Counted from the first letter of the stretch, positions 27,420 through 35,583 are shown. The stretch: 64,000 nt of DNA from Chroococcidiopsis sp. CCMEE 29 (GCF_023558375.1 NZ_CP083761.1:5039001-5103000); one strand, 5' to 3'. Notes: generated from the sequence alone by a model not told the origin. Numbers and translations: made by a program.

Positions 27420-28058
27420 TTGAGTCTAAAGCTTTATTTCCTACGTCATGGACAAACAGAATGCAGCCGGAATAATGCTTTTTGTGGTTCCATCGACCCA
27501 GAGCTTACCCCATCAGGCGTAGAGATGGCACACGCTCTTGCTGCTGCCTACCGCACTACTCCTTGGACTGCGATTTTTTCCAGTCCAATGCAACGAACTG
27601 TAGCAACGGCTCAACCGATACGTGAAGCCATAGGGATGGATTTGCAACTGCGAGACGGCTTAAAAGAAATCAACTATGGCAAATGGGAAGGGAAATCAGT
27701 CGAAACTGTTAGCCAGGAATATCATGATGACTATATTCGGTGGACAGCCGATCCGGCGTGGTACCCTCCTACGGGTGGGGAATTAGCAGTAGCGATCGCC
27801 GCTCGCGCCATGCTTGTAATTGAAGAAATCAAGCAGCGTTATAGCAGCGGCAATATTTTAATTGTTTCCCACAAAGCAACCATCCGGATTATGCTATGCA
27901 GTTTGCTAGGCATTGATGTAGGACGCTTTCGCTATCGCCTAGGATGCCCAGTGGGGTCGATTAGTATTATTGAGTTCGGCTCTCACGGTCCGTTACTCCA
28001 CGCTTTGGCAGATCGCACCCATTTAGATGAGCGCTTGCGTTCATTACCAGGTACCTGA
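27420..28058 (+). CDS. Histidine phosphatase family protein
   Basis: The 212-residue protein has the phosphoglycerate-mutase-like motif FLRHGQTECSRNN with the phosphorylated His, IFSSPMQRTVATA with the second Arg, and IVSHKATIRIM with the second His. It is a single-domain phosphatase of unknown substrate; cyanobacterial members are often annotated as phosphoglycerate mutase. It starts with TTG just before the conserved SLKLYFLRHG. Its 3' end overlaps by 92 bases the small gene on the opposite strand. Confidence 0.88.
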   Translation: MSLKLYFLRHGQTECSRNNAFCGSIDPELTPSGVEMAHALAAAYRTTPWTAIFSSPMQRTVATAQPIREAIGMDLQLRDGLKEINYGKWEGKSVETVSQEYHDDYIRWTADPAWYPPTGGELAVAIAARAMLVIEEIKQRYSSGNILIVSHKATIRIMLCSLLGIDVGRFRYRLGCPVGSISIIEFGSHGPLLHALADRTHLDERLRSLPGT

Positions 28059-28239
28059 GTGAATCAATTGGAATAAAACCTTGATTCTGAATCGTAGATG
28101 CTGCTAGCCAATGCCGCTCATCTCCAACAGCTAGCAGTACGTACCAGCTATCTCTGTAATCCAGGCGTTCGACTACGGCAATTTGGTAGTCGTATTTATT
28201 AATCAGGACTTGACCTACCTCAAACGGAGCTTTAATCAT
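27967..28239 (-). CDS. Small protein of unknown function
   Basis: The frame encodes 90 residues beginning MIKAPFEVGQVLINKYDYQ, with a strand-rich, SH3/KOW-like look (VGQVLINK, WYVLLAVGDERHWLAA). It starts 17 bases after the methyltransferase-like gene and is probably co-transcribed with it. Its last 30 codons overlap the phosphatase gene on the other strand, so the true 3' end may have been altered. I recognise no family. Confidence 0.5.
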   Translation of the reverse strand: MIKAPFEVGQVLINKYDYQIAVVERLDYRDSWYVLLAVGDERHWLAASTIQNQGFIPIDSLRYLVMNASAHLNGCDLPKRGVTDRESRTQ

Positions 28240-28256
28240 TTCACTTTCCTTTACCG

Positions 28257-28790
28257 CTAGGCAGCCAACAATTCCACTACAATTGGCTTTTGTACGACAA
28301 GTACACCCTTGCCTATCCGATAAGCCTTAGCTCCAGTAACGCCTTCAACATACTTACGCCATTCTGGTTCTGTCCAAAACTTGGTGTAAATATTCCACTT
28401 GTTTATCCATCCATCATTGTGGGGTATAGTGCCACGAGTCTTTTGTACTTGAGCTGAGACAATCAAAGTCTTACCCGTCAAAGCCCATGCTTGCAAGAGT
28501 GTTTCTTGTCGTTCCTGAATATCATTAATCACGCCAAGGACGTAAGAAAGGTTGACTACATCAGCCTTTGTCTTATCAGCATCAGGGAAGTAGAACGGGT
28601 CGTAGCCATTAGCTTTGTAACCCATTTGAGTCAGACGGCACAGGTCGCCACCTTGACCGCAGCCATAGTCAAAGAATGTTTGGTCGAGGGTGAGGATACC
28701 TTTATTGATAGCGATCGCTACTGGCGATGAGAGCTTGTGCCGTCGCATTGCCGCTTTGTGTCTGGGAAACTTCCAGTGGTCAGTAGACAT
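28257..28790 (-). CDS. Short homologue of the DNA-phosphorothioation-associated methyltransferase
   Basis: The 177-residue protein begins with HWKFPRHKAAMRRHKLSSP and contains the SAM-binding motif FDYGCGQGGDLCRL, YDPFYFPD and ADVVNLSYVLGVINDIQER. This matches the N-terminal methyltransferase block of the putative methyltransferase family found beside dnd/dpt phosphorothioation genes, which is usually more than twice as long. The C-terminal IYTKFWTEPEWRKYVEG also fits that family. No dnd gene is present here, so it is a compact, orphan form. It lies in an accessory stretch. Confidence 0.68.
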   Translation of the reverse strand: MSTDHWKFPRHKAAMRRHKLSSPVAIAINKGILTLDQTFFDYGCGQGGDLCRLTQMGYKANGYDPFYFPDADKTKADVVNLSYVLGVINDIQERQETLLQAWALTGKTLIVSAQVQKTRGTIPHNDGWINKWNIYTKFWTEPEWRKYVEGVTGAKAYRIGKGVLVVQKPIVVELLAA

Positions 28791-29196
28791 AAGAATTAAG
28801 TAATAACTGCATCACTTCTAGCTTTCCTTCATCGAATCTTCAGATGCAGTTGAGTAGTGATGCGGTTGTGGCTGGCGCTATTGAGGGATGAAATTGAATT
28901 AATTGAGAGTTGAACTATTATGATTTCTTTTAAACAAGTTGCGGCTTTATGTGGGGCATTTGCGCTATTTGCTCCAGCTCAGCAAGAGCTGAGTGGGTGC
29001 AGGTAGCTTCAAGTGAGAATACTCAGACATATATTGAAACTGATTCAATTACTTATAAAGGTACAGATGTCTTTTTCATTAAGCGTAGTCTTTATGCTTT
29101 TCCTGATGAGGTTGGAGCGATTGCTAACGTGAGTTCTGACTCAATTAATTGCCTTACAGGAGTTCGCGCTACGTATCGAATGATTGGGTTTAATGT

Positions 29197-30481
29197 CTGC
29201 TTGACTGACAAAACTAAGAAGCTGGAAAGCGTCTGAGGACGGTGAATTCACGCTCGAAGGAATCATTGTGTTGTCGCTTGGAAGCAAGGGCAGGTTGAGG
29301 GTCATGCAAACTTGAGAGGCACCGATAAACCTGAATCTTCCATTGGTGGGTGATGGCGAGGCGAATCCAATTCCAACCAATTTTCAGATAACTCATGCCC
29401 CGATTCGAGTGAGTATCGACTTGGCGACGCTTGCCCGACGCGACCACCTGCACTCCTTGCAGCACCAGAAACAGCATGGTCAAGGCAATCACCCCGCATA
29501 AGTGCGAGAGGGCAAACTTGTCCCGCAACCTGGAGGCTTCGAGATTGAATCCGTTCGACTTGAGATCCAAAAAGGATTGCTCGACCTGAAACCGGAGTCG
29601 GTATTGAGCAAACGTTTGCAAGTTCGTCCATCGCTCACAATCGTCCAATCCTCGCCACTGGGCTTGTCATGGGCAAACGCTAGGTAAACGTTGGGGTAGG
29701 GTTTGGTTTTACCCACCGACACCATCGGCGTAAAATAAGCTTGTCCGGGCTGCAACGGGATGGACGACACTTTGCGCCATTGTCCTTGGTACTGAAACTG
29801 AAATGAACGTTTAATCCGAATCCGAAAATGCCAACTCAGATTCTCTCGGAGGTACTTCATCAGTTTGCCATCGGCGAAGCCCCGGTCTGCCAGCAGGACA
29901 ATTGCTACCCCATCGGGCAGGATTGTTTGAGCTTGTCGCAGGACCCGCTGAATCGTCCATAACCGGACGGTGCTGCTGGAGTGTGCCACCACTCGCCAAG
30001 CAATGGGAACGGTTCTGCCTCGATCCACCACGCCCACCCACACGATGCAAAAACAATTCCATACCACCGTCGTGTCCAGGCTCAAATACAGCCGTTTCTG
30101 GCTCCACTCAGACAGGGCTTGCTCAATCAGGGCATGATGAGCGGCAATGACATTAATGCGTCGATTTGACAACCAACGCCGAAACCGTCTCTGATGCGAC
30201 TGCGCGACTTGAGCTCGGCTAATCACATACACGCCAAACCCGCCCAGATGCACGTTCTGGCTTTGAATCATCCCTATCATCATCCAGCAGAGCGTTTGTA
30301 AGTGCCGCGCATCTTGCCATTGAATCTCACATTGACTCAGATATTGCGACAACGCATCATAGAGACGGGAAGTAGGAGCCATTGATTTTGCTGTTAGGTG
30401 TGGTAACTTTCCAGCTTAAACCAGGCTCTGCTTCCCTCCTAGCTTGACTTTCGACCTCAACATCTTTTGTCAGTCAGTCAG
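29197..30481 (-). mobile_element. IS4-family insertion sequence (1285 bp)
   Basis: The element runs from CTGCTTGACTGACAAAA to the inverted copy of CTGACTGACTGACAAAA and is flanked by the perfect 10-base direct repeat GGTTTAATGT (29187-29196 and 30482-30491). The IR type, a target duplication of ten bases and the transposase signature agree with the IS4 family. The insertion interrupts the adhesin-E-like gene. Confidence 0.9.
29214..30382 (-). pseudogene. IS4-family transposase with a frameshift
   Basis: Two overlapping minus-strand frames (30382 to 29489, then 29648 to 29214) together give one IS4 transposase of about 370 residues. The first has the DDE aspartates in LYLSLDTTVVW and LLADRGFADG. 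The second has QYRLRFQVEQSFLDLK, a perfect Y(2)R(3)E(6)K signature. The frame changes by -1 near 29640-29655. I see no slippery homopolymer there, so this is more likely an inactivating deletion than programmed frameshifting. Confidence 0.85.
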
Positions 30482-30762
30482 GGTTTAATGTGCAAACTCA
30501 AGTTGTGTTTGACGAGCACGAAAGCGTAGCTAGAGCTAAAGCTTCTCCCCCAGGCAGTATGGGTGCTGCCATCTACAACTTCGTCTGCCGCTAATAAATA
30601 ACCCCAGTAGCAAAGAGTTACGCTACTGAGGGCAAAAGGTTATGAAGTATTCACTAATGTTAGTGTTCCCCAGAAATAGAGGAAGGTGATCGCTATCAGT
30701 CAAAGAGGCTGAGTTGTTTGGGAGCTACCATTACTTCCATTTCTTGTGACTCAAATATTTGA

Positions 30763-31263
30763 ATTGACTTATACAGCAGCCTCGGTCGCAAGCCTAAAGA
30801 ACAAGAACTGATTGCGGCTTTGAATGTAACTAGCGATCGCTATCATCAAACACTATTGGCAAAACAAAACCGCTCTCCAGTTTCTTTGAGTACGCCGATA
30901 AATGAAGATGCGTCTGTGACGTTGGAAGATACTTTACTTTCCTGCGATACCGAAGTTTTATACGAAGTTGAAGAACTGTCAGATGAACTATTGCAAAGCT
31001 TATATCGTGTCCGCTGAAATGACCGTAATATCTCTCCCTCACCCCCTGCCCCTCTCCCAAGCTTGGGAGAGGGGTGCCGGAGGCGGGGTGAGGGCTACTA
31101 AATTATGGGCAATTAACCGGATTTGATATTAGATGTCTTGTTGCAGGAAGTATTCTTAGCTAACACTACTTGCAAAACCACAGCACAAAGCTTGGGCGTA
31201 AGTACCAATACGATGAAGCGGTAGTTGCGAAAGGCAGTGGAAGAGTTTGCTGCTGCTTGCTAG
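30763..31263 (+). pseudogene. Sigma-70-family sigma factor remnant interrupted by MITE copy B
   Basis: The open stretch begins without a start codon and reads SLGRKPKEQELIAALNVTSD and NRSPVSLSTPINEDASVTLE, which resembles sigma region 3 of cyanobacterial group 2/3 sigma factors. The frame stops inside the MITE. After the MITE it resumes as LDVLLQEVFL and then AQSLGVSTNTMKR-stop-LRKAVEEFAAAC, which resembles the region 4.2 helix-turn-helix. Deleting the 126-bp element plus one TTA joins the two halves in frame. Regions 1-2 are missing and one in-frame TAG remains, so it is dead. Confidence 0.7.
31003..31128. mobile_element. 126-bp MITE-like palindromic element, copy B
   Basis: The element begins TATCGTGTCCG and ends CGGATTTGATA, flanked by TTA at 31000-31002 and 31129-31131. 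The central 60 bases, including the CTCTCCCAAGCTTGGGAGAG palindrome, are identical to copy A. It has no coding capacity, so it must have been mobilised in trans. Confidence 0.88.
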
Positions 31264-31517
31264 GGATTATCGTTTCGACCTTCCCGGTAAATTAATCTCT
31301 CCAGAATTGCATCTAGCCTTTCAATTAAAGCATCTTGTCTGGCAATCCTTGTCTCGTGGTTTCTACCTGCTTCAGCCAGCACTTGAATGGCTGAGTGCTG
31401 TTGCTGTTGAGTTGATATCATCTGCTCCTGTACCTGGATAACTCGCTCTAATAGGCTGGTGCTGCGCTCCAAGGCAGATTCGATTCTAGTTAAGCAGTCT
31501 GGTTCGTTAGTCTGCAT
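31260..31517 (-). CDS. Small coiled-coil protein of unknown function
   Basis: The frame encodes 85 residues (MQTNEPDCLTRIESALERST) that form one long amphipathic helix rich in E, Q, R and L. It starts 9 bases after the stop of the gene upstream (31527-32048) and is probably in one operon with it. Its stop overlaps the last codon of the sigma remnant on the other strand. It resembles small accessory coiled-coil proteins often found in cyanobacteria, but no function follows. Confidence 0.55.
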   Translation of the reverse strand: MQTNEPDCLTRIESALERSTSLLERVIQVQEQMISTQQQQHSAIQVLAEAGRNHETRIARQDALIERLDAILERLIYREGRNDNP

Positions 31518-31526
31518 AAGTGTGTT

Positions 31527-32048
31527 TCAAGCTGCTAGTTCTAGCCGTTCCAAGGCAAAGTGAGTTGTAACATAGTCTAACTGTGCCATGCCTTTGTCTA
31601 TCGAAGACACAACAAATGGGGACAAAAAGTATAAGTTGGGTGGGCAGTCGATAATATTAACGCGATCGCCTTTTTTGAAAAGTTGGGGGCGAGTCGGGGG
31701 AACCCCGACTCTATCATTACCCCCACTTTTCGCTACTTGAATTTCTGGAGGTTCTAGGGCATTGACTATCGCCTTGGCAGCAACAATCTCATTATGAAGT
31801 TCTCGAACTATTGCTTTCCACGCTGCTGTCAATCTCAAATCCAACTTGATTTTCAAGACTTTTAGGTACTTCTTCACATCAGCCGTACAACTACAACTAT
31901 ATTTCTGGAATGCCTCTGCCTTCAAGTCTTTGCGTCGCGGTCTGTCTTTGTCGTTATAGTTGGCTTTGCGCTGTGGTGTCCTGACAATCGGGCGATCGCA
32001 ATTGGATTGGGTTGTTGCGATCGTAGCTGGAGCAACAGTAGAATGCAT
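31527..32048 (-). CDS. Accessory protein of unknown function with a C-terminal KOW-like segment
   Basis: The 173-residue protein is basic at its N-terminus (PQRKANYNDKDRPRRKDLKA), helical in the middle, and ends with LFKKGDRVNIIDCPPNLYFL and VVSSIDKGMAQLDY, which looks like a small beta barrel. The basic N-terminus suggests nucleic-acid contact. I do not recognise a named family. It sits in the accessory stretch and is followed by the coiled-coil gene. Confidence 0.5.
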   Translation of the reverse strand: MHSTVAPATIATTQSNCDRPIVRTPQRKANYNDKDRPRRKDLKAEAFQKYSCSCTADVKKYLKVLKIKLDLRLTAAWKAIVRELHNEIVAAKAIVNALEPPEIQVAKSGGNDRVGVPPTRPQLFKKGDRVNIIDCPPNLYFLSPFVVSSIDKGMAQLDYVTTHFALERLELAA

Positions 32049-32163
32049 TTAGACCCCAATATATAAGGTGTTTGGGTTTGCCGAAGGGGTGGCGTGGAAA
32101 CCTTACCTTCGGCTTATTAATTTGATTGTATCATGTTTTCTATTAAGGTATACCTTGGTTTTT

Positions 32164-32352
32164 ATGACAAATAAGAGGGGTAATCCACAAGAATTTTTAA
32201 GGAGTGGTAACGAACCAGTAGCTGAACAACCAATCAGTGTTAAGTTGCCGCTGTCTATAGATTCTTTTGTGCGATCGCTTCCCAACCGCACCGAATGGCT
32301 TAGAGAAGCGATCACGGAAAAATACCAGCGGGAACAAACGCAAGCAAATTGA
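32164..32352 (+). CDS. Small ribbon-helix-helix-like protein
   Basis: From the ATG at 32164 the product is 62 residues: EQPISVKLPLSIDSFVRSLP followed by NRTEWLREAITEKYQ. A strand (ISVKLP), a helix, and a second helix after an N-R-T-E-W turn are the layout of a ribbon-helix-helix DNA-binding domain, and the pattern is familiar from small cyanobacterial proteins. It could be an antitoxin-type or plasmid-type regulator. No toxin gene is evident next to it. Confidence 0.6.
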   Translation: MTNKRGNPQEFLRSGNEPVAEQPISVKLPLSIDSFVRSLPNRTEWLREAITEKYQREQTQAN

Positions 32353-32595
32353 TAAAAGCAGCGAGAGCGAGTAGGTCAACAATGAAAGTAGGAACACTAG
32401 TTGCAGGAAGTCCTGCAAGTTATGTTTCAACTTTTGGCAAAATTAAACACGTGATCGCTCATTGTCTTTGTCTTAGTAGGCGGCTCATTGTGGTTGGCAA
32501 TCGCCGATCCAAGCTACCGCAATGCATTCGCACGCCTGTGTGAAATGGAAGCGACCGAGAATTCATGAGCGAGCAATTAGCTACCTAAATAGAAC

Positions 32596-32895
32596 ATGCC
32601 CATCCCAGGAAAGCTAGAACTCACCATTAAAATCAACGAATTTCCCGCCGATGCCCAGACAGTAGAGAATGGGTGGAAGCAATTCTCTGTAGAGACTGAC
32701 GCTGGTATCGTAGCAATTAAGGTCAAGCCCAAGGTATTTAACAAGCTGGAGGAAGCCCAAGCCAATTATCCCCAGTGGGTGGCAGCGATCGCTGGGAAGA
32801 TGGGAGAGAGGACAGCCGATGGGTTTGTGTTGGCAGAGCAGAACATCCAGACGTTTGAGAGAAAGCCAAAAGCTGAAGCAATTGTGCAAAGCTAA
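32596..32895 (+). CDS. Small conserved cyanobacterial protein (FinO-like in some annotations)
   Basis: The 99-residue protein begins MPIPGKLELTIKINEFPADA and continues TVENGWKQFSVETDAGIVAI, with the well-conserved block NYPQWVAAIAGKMGERT and a C-terminal NIQTFERKPK. I recognise this as a widespread small cyanobacterial protein; I recall similar proteins labelled fertility-inhibition FinO-like, but I see no proof of RNA binding here. It starts at an ATG. No operon partner is visible. Confidence 0.6.
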   Translation: MPIPGKLELTIKINEFPADAQTVENGWKQFSVETDAGIVAIKVKPKVFNKLEEAQANYPQWVAAIAGKMGERTADGFVLAEQNIQTFERKPKAEAIVQS

Positions 32896-33083
32896 TCACC
32901 TTGCCATGAAAGCTGAAGCTGGTGAGATTCTGTGTGAACTTAGTTAATGCTTGCTCTTGCAAAAGATCACCAATCTTGTAAAAGCAGAGGACAAGGAGAA
33001 GATTAATGCAGCTTTCTCCCCTTGCTACCCCTGCTTTCATTCTTTCCATGGGGACAACCAAGCCCCTAATTGGCAGTTTATGC

Positions 33084-33797
33084 TCATCGCACAATTTCCT
33101 CTAATGATGGAAATAGAAGTTTTTCCAATTCGCGTTTGTCACAATCACAAACGAAATCAGTTTCAGGCGAAGCTTTGCCAGACAGCATCCGGATACTCTG
33201 CGTAACCAGAGGTAGAGCTGAGATGATTACCAGTGCTGATATCAGCAAACTAATGGCGCCATCAGCCCACATCCAACCCAGCCAGGAAATAGCGATCGCT
33301 GCCAAAATCACTCCAACAGAGCTGACTAAATCAGATAAAACATGCAGAAAAGCAGCCCTGAAGTTGAGGTCTTGATGACTGCACTCATGCAGCCAAAAGG
33401 CGTTGAAACCATTGACTCCCAATCCCACAACTGCTGTTACCAGCATGGGTAAGCTGATAATCTCGCCAGTCGGGGATTGCAGACGGAGAATTGCCTCTCC
33501 AGCCACCCAGCTAGCTAAAATAATTAAGCTGAGACTATTGATCAGCGCCGCTAAAGTTTCAACTCGACAATTGCCCAATCTCAGTTGGTTACGTTTTGCT
33601 CCCTGAGCCATCCAACTGGCTATCAACGTTAGCCCTAAAGCCGCTACATCCGAGAGCATGTGACCTGCATCTGCAACTAGAGACAAGCTATGAATCCATA
33701 GCCCAACACCTAGCTCTATGACAAAAAAACTACTTAGCAGTCCCAGTGCCATCCGCAGCATTTGGGTTTTCTGATTGGTCTGGTGCAATTTTTGCAT
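33084..33797 (-). CDS. Cation diffusion facilitator (CDF) family transporter, short form
   Basis: The 237-residue protein has six membrane helices and both metal-site motifs of the family: VADAGHMLSD in helix 2 and HVLSDLVSS in helix 5 (HxxxD type). It is probably a zinc/cobalt/cadmium exporter. The usual cytoplasmic dimerisation domain of about 70-80 residues is missing. The tail is only about 30 residues and holds CDCDKRELEK, so the protein is either a natural short form or C-terminally truncated. A perfect inverted repeat lies 35 bases before its start codon. Confidence 0.85.
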   Translation of the reverse strand: MQKLHQTNQKTQMLRMALGLLSSFFVIELGVGLWIHSLSLVADAGHMLSDVAALGLTLIASWMAQGAKRNQLRLGNCRVETLAALINSLSLIILASWVAGEAILRLQSPTGEIISLPMLVTAVVGLGVNGFNAFWLHECSHQDLNFRAAFLHVLSDLVSSVGVILAAIAISWLGWMWADGAISLLISALVIISALPLVTQSIRMLSGKASPETDFVCDCDKRELEKLLFPSLEEIVR

Positions 33798-33831
33798 TAA
33801 TCACAATGAGAAAGGCAACTAAGGTCAATGA

Positions 33832-33865
33832 GTTGTCGTTGAGAAACATTTTTCTCAACGACAAC
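33832..33865. promoter_or_regulatory. Perfect 15-bp inverted repeat, possible metal-responsive operator
   Basis: GTTGTCGTTGAGAAA (33832-33846) is followed by the four-base loop CATT and its exact reverse complement (33851-33865). It lies between the CDF transporter gene (minus strand) and the aspartoacylase-like gene (plus strand), close to the CDF start. A position just upstream of a metal exporter fits an operator. No T-run follows on either strand, so it is not a standard terminator. Confidence 0.55.
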
Positions 33866-34049
33866 GTTTCTCGTTTCTGCTCCTATAGGGCATAAATGAT
33901 GAAGCCTTGAGCAGATTAACAATTATTAGATTAACAAATCAGTAAGCAGTTGTTAACTTTGGGTGAAAGTATAAAGGTTGTAATAATTAATGGCACCCTA
34001 ACTCTCCCAAAGCAAACTCAGCAGGTAACTACTCACTCATCTTTTTGCG

Positions 34050-35177
34050 ATGATTCCTACTATTTCCACAATTCCACTTCTTCATCTTGCTTCTGGCGAT
34101 CGCCTATCCTTGCAAGTTTATAAATTTGTCGGTGCTAAACCTGGCAAAAAAGTTTATTTGCAAGCTAATTTACATGGCGCTGAGATTGCTGGCAATGCTG
34201 TTATCCACCAGTTGATCGCGTTCTTAATGACGGTACCAGAGCCAGAATTAACAGGTGAAATTTGGTTGGTGCCAGTTTGTAATCCACTCAGTACGAATCA
34301 GCGATCGCATATTTTTTCTTCGGGTCGCTTCTGTGCATATGAAGGCAAAGATTGGAACCGGATCTTTTGGGACTACGAAAAGCAAGGGGATGATTTAGAA
34401 GCATTCGCCCAATCTCAAATTAATCTCGATCCAGTTGCAATCAGAAACAACTATCTAATTCAGATCAAGCAAAGCTTCGACAAGCTATTAGAGAAAATCC
34501 AATCTCCCAGTGGTGTTCCCTTTAGCCAGCGCTTCCGCTACCAGTTGCAATCTTTCAGTCTAGATGCAGATTATCTAATTGACTTACACAGCTCTACTAA
34601 TCAGGGTTTAGATTATTTATATTATTTCCGCGGTCGAGAAGCAAGTGCAAAATATTTTTTATTTAACCAGGGAATCTTGCTTGATGAGTATGATGGTGAT
34701 GCTTTCGATGAGGCTTTTATTCAACCCTGGCTAGCCTTAGAAGATACTTTTAAACGGTTAGGTAGAGAAATTAAATTCGATGTTGAAGCTTGGACATTAG
34801 AACTAGGTTCTGGTATGCAGATGAATCCCAATTCAGTTGAAAAAGGTGTTCGGGGCGTAAAAAATTACCTGGTGCAAAAAGGTGTCTTAGCCATGCCTGG
34901 ATTTACTTCAGCTGATGCTGCATCCCCTGAAATGACTTTCACCGCAAAGAGCCGGGTTATCAAGTACTATGCTCCAGCAGGTGGCATGATTCAATCGAGA
35001 GTGAAGCTAGGTACTGTAGTTAAGGCTGGAGAACCGATTTATCAACTTCTCAGTTTCAATAAATCTGGTAATTTACCTAATGTAATTGATGTTGTTGCTG
35101 AACAGACTGGATTAGTTTATGACATCTCCAGCAACCAAGCTATGAATGAAGGAGATTATGTTTTAGCAATTATTTGA
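34050..35177 (+). CDS. Succinylglutamate desuccinylase/aspartoacylase family metallo-hydrolase
   Basis: The 375-residue protein has the M14-like zinc motif QANLHGAEIAGN (HxxE), the later zinc histidine in DYLIDLHSSTNQG, and a C-terminal beta domain ending VYDISSNQAMNEGDYVLAI. These are the marks of the AstE/AspA family, which removes an acyl group from N-acyl amino acids or related compounds. The substrate is not known. It starts at ATG and its TGA touches the left end of the IS200/IS605-like element. Confidence 0.86.
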   Translation: MIPTISTIPLLHLASGDRLSLQVYKFVGAKPGKKVYLQANLHGAEIAGNAVIHQLIAFLMTVPEPELTGEIWLVPVCNPLSTNQRSHIFSSGRFCAYEGKDWNRIFWDYEKQGDDLEAFAQSQINLDPVAIRNNYLIQIKQSFDKLLEKIQSPSGVPFSQRFRYQLQSFSLDADYLIDLHSSTNQGLDYLYYFRGREASAKYFLFNQGILLDEYDGDAFDEAFIQPWLALEDTFKRLGREIKFDVEAWTLELGSGMQMNPNSVEKGVRGVKNYLVQKGVLAMPGFTSADAASPEMTFTAKSRVIKYYAPAGGMIQSRVKLGTVVKAGEPIYQLLSFNKSGNLPNVIDVVAEQTGLVYDISSNQAMNEGDYVLAII

Positions 35178-35583
35178 CATACTCCCCGACCTAAAGGTAC
35201 GGGGATTCTTCTGGAGTCACCTCCTAGAATTACTGGTTCAGCGAGTCCACTTAAATTAAATCCCTTGCGGTATCTAATCCAGAGATGGTTCTCTCCCCAG
35301 TCTTTCACTCCATTTCAGAAGTCTGTTTGGGTATGCCCTACCCTACAGTTTCAAACCTAATTACTTGGTTTTCTGGTACTTGGTGCTTAAGCTTTTTACC
35401 CACAAGAGCATTATCTTATGGAACTCCCTAAGCCTAATTTTCAAGGTGCGTTAGCCTTTCGGCTACTAGGTTTTTAAAGTGGTTAATTACCTTGTCCACT
35501 GTTCTAATTATAACACACTTTATGTGCTTAAAAGCACTATCAACTAATATAAAGCCGCCCTTCTAGGGCGGGGCTGTAGACCC
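35178..35583 (-). mobile_element. ORF-less IS200/IS605-like element with omega-RNA-like core
   Basis: About 400 bases without a protein gene lie between two subterminal hairpins: CCCCG-ACCTAAAGGTA-CGGGG at 35183-35202 and GCCGCCCTTCTAGGGCGG at about 35553-35570. Such end hairpins are typical of IS200/IS605-group elements in cyanobacteria. The interior matches on the minus strand the pattern of an IscB-associated HEARO/omega RNA. No TnpA, TnpB or IscB codons are recognisable. The exact ends are not certain because this group makes no target duplication. Confidence 0.65.
35200..35515 (-). ncRNA. Putative HEARO/omega RNA without an IscB gene
   Basis: Read on the minus strand, the core contains GTAGCCGAAAGGCTAACGCA followed by CCTTG, the most characteristic block of HEARO (IscB omega) RNAs: hairpin GCC-GAAA-GGC and the single-stranded ACGCACC. 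Further paired elements follow (GGAGTTCC, AAACCAAG/ATTAGGTTT, GGGAGAGAACCATCTCTGG). A TATAAT box at about 35510 on the same strand could drive it. Similarity was judged from memory of published omega RNAs, without a covariance search; the ends are approximate. Confidence 0.6.

Larger units (their letters stand above)
28920..30594 (+). pseudogene. Secreted surface-adhesin-E-like protein, split by an IS4-type element
   Basis: The gene starts at ATG 28920 with a signal peptide (ISFKQVAALCGAFALFAPA), changes frame once near 28975-28990, continues with the mature domain AEWVQVASSENTQTYIETDS, and is cut at 29196. The remaining codons resume at 30482 (NVQTQVVFDEHESVARA, ending YNFVCR and TAA at 30592). 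Removing the element and one copy of the 10-base duplication GGTTTAATGT joins the halves in frame. The domain resembles the small surface-adhesin protein E family. Both the frameshift and the insertion disable it. Confidence 0.75.

Noticed and set aside
29902-30169. Plus-strand frames inside the IS4 element
   Set aside because: They are antisense to the transposase, whose DDE and YREK motifs are on the minus strand.
30596-30640. Hairpin CAGTAGC/GCTACTG after the adhesin-E-like pseudogene, considered as a terminator
   Set aside because: The stem is fair, but no T-run follows on either strand; I could not support termination.
32349-32543. 64-codon frame after the ribbon-helix-helix gene, with KVGTLVAGSPASYVSTFGKI
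   Set aside because: The first part could be the start of a small protein, but the rest looks random and no family is recognised; not supported enough.
32738-33094. 118-codon minus-strand frame opposite the FinO-like small gene
   Set aside because: It overlaps a conserved plus-strand gene and shows no domain.
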